Positions 5,339-6,022 of a stretch of DNA of 6,022 nucleotides are shown piece by piece. The translations under genes were made by a program, and so were the position numbers. The stretch's first letter is position 1; every line of letters starts with the position of its first letter. The notes under the pieces are model-generated. The model was not told the origin of the DNA, made no database searches, and saw nothing but the letters and a program-made list of their open reading frames with translations. The DNA comes from Clostridia bacterium (GTDB lineage: Bacteria; Bacillota_A; Clostridia; Peptostreptococcales; JAAYPU01): assembly GCA_022360735.1 (NCBI GenBank), contig JAKSCF010000200.1:1-6022 (forward strand). The letters run 5' to 3'.

Positions 5339-5367
5339 AATACTTTATCTATAACCATAGAATTAAA

Positions 5368-5414
5368 AGGTATGAATAATTCATTTAGAAAATATACGTG
5401 AATTATTCATACCT
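5368..5414. terminator. Strong bidirectional terminator-like hairpin
   Basis: A perfect 16-bp inverted repeat: AGGTATGAATAATTCA at 5368-5383 and its complement at 5399-5414, around a 15-base loop. On the minus strand it is followed by TTTTAATT, so it fits an intrinsic terminator for the 95-aa gene upstream on that strand. It also lies 29 bases after the stop of the GH18 gene, though the plus-strand tail is C-rich rather than U-rich. Confidence 0.7.
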
Positions 5415-5492
5415 AACCCCTCAGTTTTCTACTTTTATATTTTATATGTTCCAGCCCGATGCCTTTCTTTTGCTGTTCAATAATTAATTCAA

Positions 5493-5780
5493 TTATAGCA
5501 CTTCAAGCTTCTTCAACAATCTAACACAATCCTTATATCCGGCTGCATACATACTATTACTACAACATGAAGCTTGATAGGTTTGTTTTTCTATGTATTC
5601 TTTGGTAAATTTTTTATCTTCTGCACTCAGTTTGTTGAGTATTATTTGAAGTGTTTCGTTGTGTTTGTTTAGATAGTGTTCTAGCTCTTTGTGTTCTCTA
5701 TCTGTTTTTATAAAATCTCTAAAGGCTTTGGTTTCTAACTCTGTTATGAAGTTATCATAACACCATTCGAAATCTTCCAT
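5493..5780 (-). CDS. Small helical hypothetical protein
   Basis: A 95-aa, charged, almost wholly alpha-helical protein with no signal peptide or membrane segment. It has a long Glu/Lys-rich central helix (about residues 28-70), a CCSNS turn at 71-75 and a C-terminal helix MYAAGYKDCVRLLKKLEVL. The ending recalls small Firmicute proteins of the DUF6809 kind, which end in a GFRLGxRLMxEVL-like helix, but this is a loose likeness. Start ATG 5780 has a perfect AGGAGGT at 5791-5785. It follows the ribbon-helix-helix gene on the same strand, 115 bases downstream, and ends before the 16-bp terminator. The small-RNA promoter on the opposite strand overlaps its leader, so the two may interfere. Such short genes are common in mobile or phage-derived regions; function unknown. 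Confidence 0.75.
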   Translation of the reverse strand: MEDFEWCYDNFITELETKAFRDFIKTDREHKELEHYLNKHNETLQIILNKLSAEDKKFTKEYIEKQTYQASCCSNSMYAAGYKDCVRLLKKLEVL

Positions 5781-5795
5781 TACTACCTCCTATTA

Positions 5796-5824
5796 TTGAA
5801 TTACTACCATAAACAGGGTATAAT
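5796..5824 (+). promoter_or_regulatory. Sigma-A promoter of the candidate small RNA
   Basis: TTGAAT (5796-5801), a spacer of exactly 17 bases and a perfect TATAAT (5819-5824). The expected start is near 5831. It is close to the consensus and points straight at two hairpins ending in a U-tract, which makes it much stronger than an isolated promoter-like string. The -35 lies 4 bases from the ribosome site of the opposite-strand 95-aa gene. Confidence 0.65.
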
Positions 5825-5830
5825 AGATTT

Positions 5831-5901
5831 ACCGCTATTTTTGATAGTGGAACAAGAGAAGTGGTGTATTTGCTTGACTGGCAGCACCGCTTCTTTTATT
5901 T
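5831..5901 (+). ncRNA. Candidate small RNA, ~70 nt, with two hairpins and an intrinsic terminator
   Basis: From the expected start the RNA folds into two stems. Hairpin 1: CCGCTAT (5832-5838) with ATAGTGG (5844-5850), 7 bp, loop UUUUG. Hairpin 2: 5854-5866 with 5885-5897, 13 bp, 18-base loop, ending in TTTTATTT. Both stems contain G-U pairs (5834-5848, 5862-5889 and 5856-5895) that become A-C mismatches on the other strand, so the plus strand is the one selected for folding. There is no start codon with a ribosome site and no useful reading frame. The 3' end overlaps the stop codon of the ribbon-helix-helix gene in antisense. It could be an antisense copy-control RNA, a type I antitoxin or a trans-acting RNA; no class is assigned. 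Confidence 0.6.
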
Positions 5902-6022
5902 GTCTTGTAGGGCTTTAATGCCATCACGTACCCCTTGTGCTCTTGTTTTATTATTCTTTTTACAGTAATCGTCAAGAGCTTTAAGTTCCTCATCATTAAC
6001 CCGAATATGTAAGCTATGAGGC
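5896..6022 (-). CDS. Ribbon-helix-helix (CopG/Arc-like) protein, C-terminal part
   Basis: The last 41 residues are visible; the start lies beyond the right edge. The pattern is a ribbon-helix-helix domain: strand SLHIRVN, first helix EELKALDDYCKKNN, turn KTRAQG and second helix VRDGIKALQ, ending at TAA 5898-5896. Such domains pair as dimers, insert the beta ribbon in the DNA major groove, and act as repressors, antitoxins or plasmid copy-control proteins. Because the stop comes soon after helix 2, it is probably a short stand-alone regulator or one with an N-terminal extension. Its mRNA end is complementary to the 3' end of the candidate small RNA, and the 95-aa gene lies downstream on the same strand. 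Confidence 0.75.
   Translation of the reverse strand, partial: PHSLHIRVNDEELKALDDYCKKNNKTRAQGVRDGIKALQDK

Noticed and set aside
4422..5358. Several small open frames on both strands inside the chitinase gene
   Set aside because: The GH18 frame has clear catalytic motifs throughout; the other frames are shadows without recognisable motifs.

Overview
The window looks like chromosome of a low-GC, anaerobic, probably spore-forming Firmicute (Clostridia). It is very AT-rich, has strong AGGAGG-type ribosome sites, a clostridial 2[4Fe-4S] ferredoxin, a DUF3793-like protein and an AraC regulator with a GyrI-like effector domain. No tRNA, rRNA, CRISPR array or complete insertion sequence is visible.

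Left block, minus strand (1517 down to 1): a flavodoxin-domain protein, an AraC/GyrI-like regulator and the start of an NADPH-dependent FMN reductase-like flavoprotein lie head to tail with short gaps, probably as one operon. A 9-bp inverted repeat buries the ribosome site of the last gene. A 324-base gap (1518-1841) lies upstream of the flavodoxin. It holds a perfect 7-1-7 Fur box, possible promoters facing both ways across that box, a two-part hairpin and a terminator-like hairpin ending in U7. This suggests iron control plus possible attenuation of the flavodoxin operon.

Centre: a 55-aa ferredoxin (minus) is divergent from a TetR regulator (plus). The regulator is coupled by an ATGA overlap to a DUF3793-like gene. 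Ferredoxin and flavodoxin are the classic iron-replete and iron-poor electron carriers, so 1-3380 can be read as an iron/redox switch. That is inference. A convergent membrane-anchored protein of unknown function follows (3414-3845).

Right block: a 419-aa cytoplasmic-looking GH18 chitinase-like protein of the Pyrococcus ChiA-like type carries an unrecognised N-terminal domain and a strong hairpin in its leader. A 16-bp-stem terminator separates it from a 95-aa helical hypothetical protein and the C-terminal end of a ribbon-helix-helix protein, both on the minus strand. Between those two, on the plus strand, is a convincing small-RNA gene: TTGAAT-17-TATAAT, then two hairpins and a U-tract, with its 3' end antisense to the end of the ribbon-helix-helix gene. 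It is the best candidate for something undescribed, together with the Fur-box gap.
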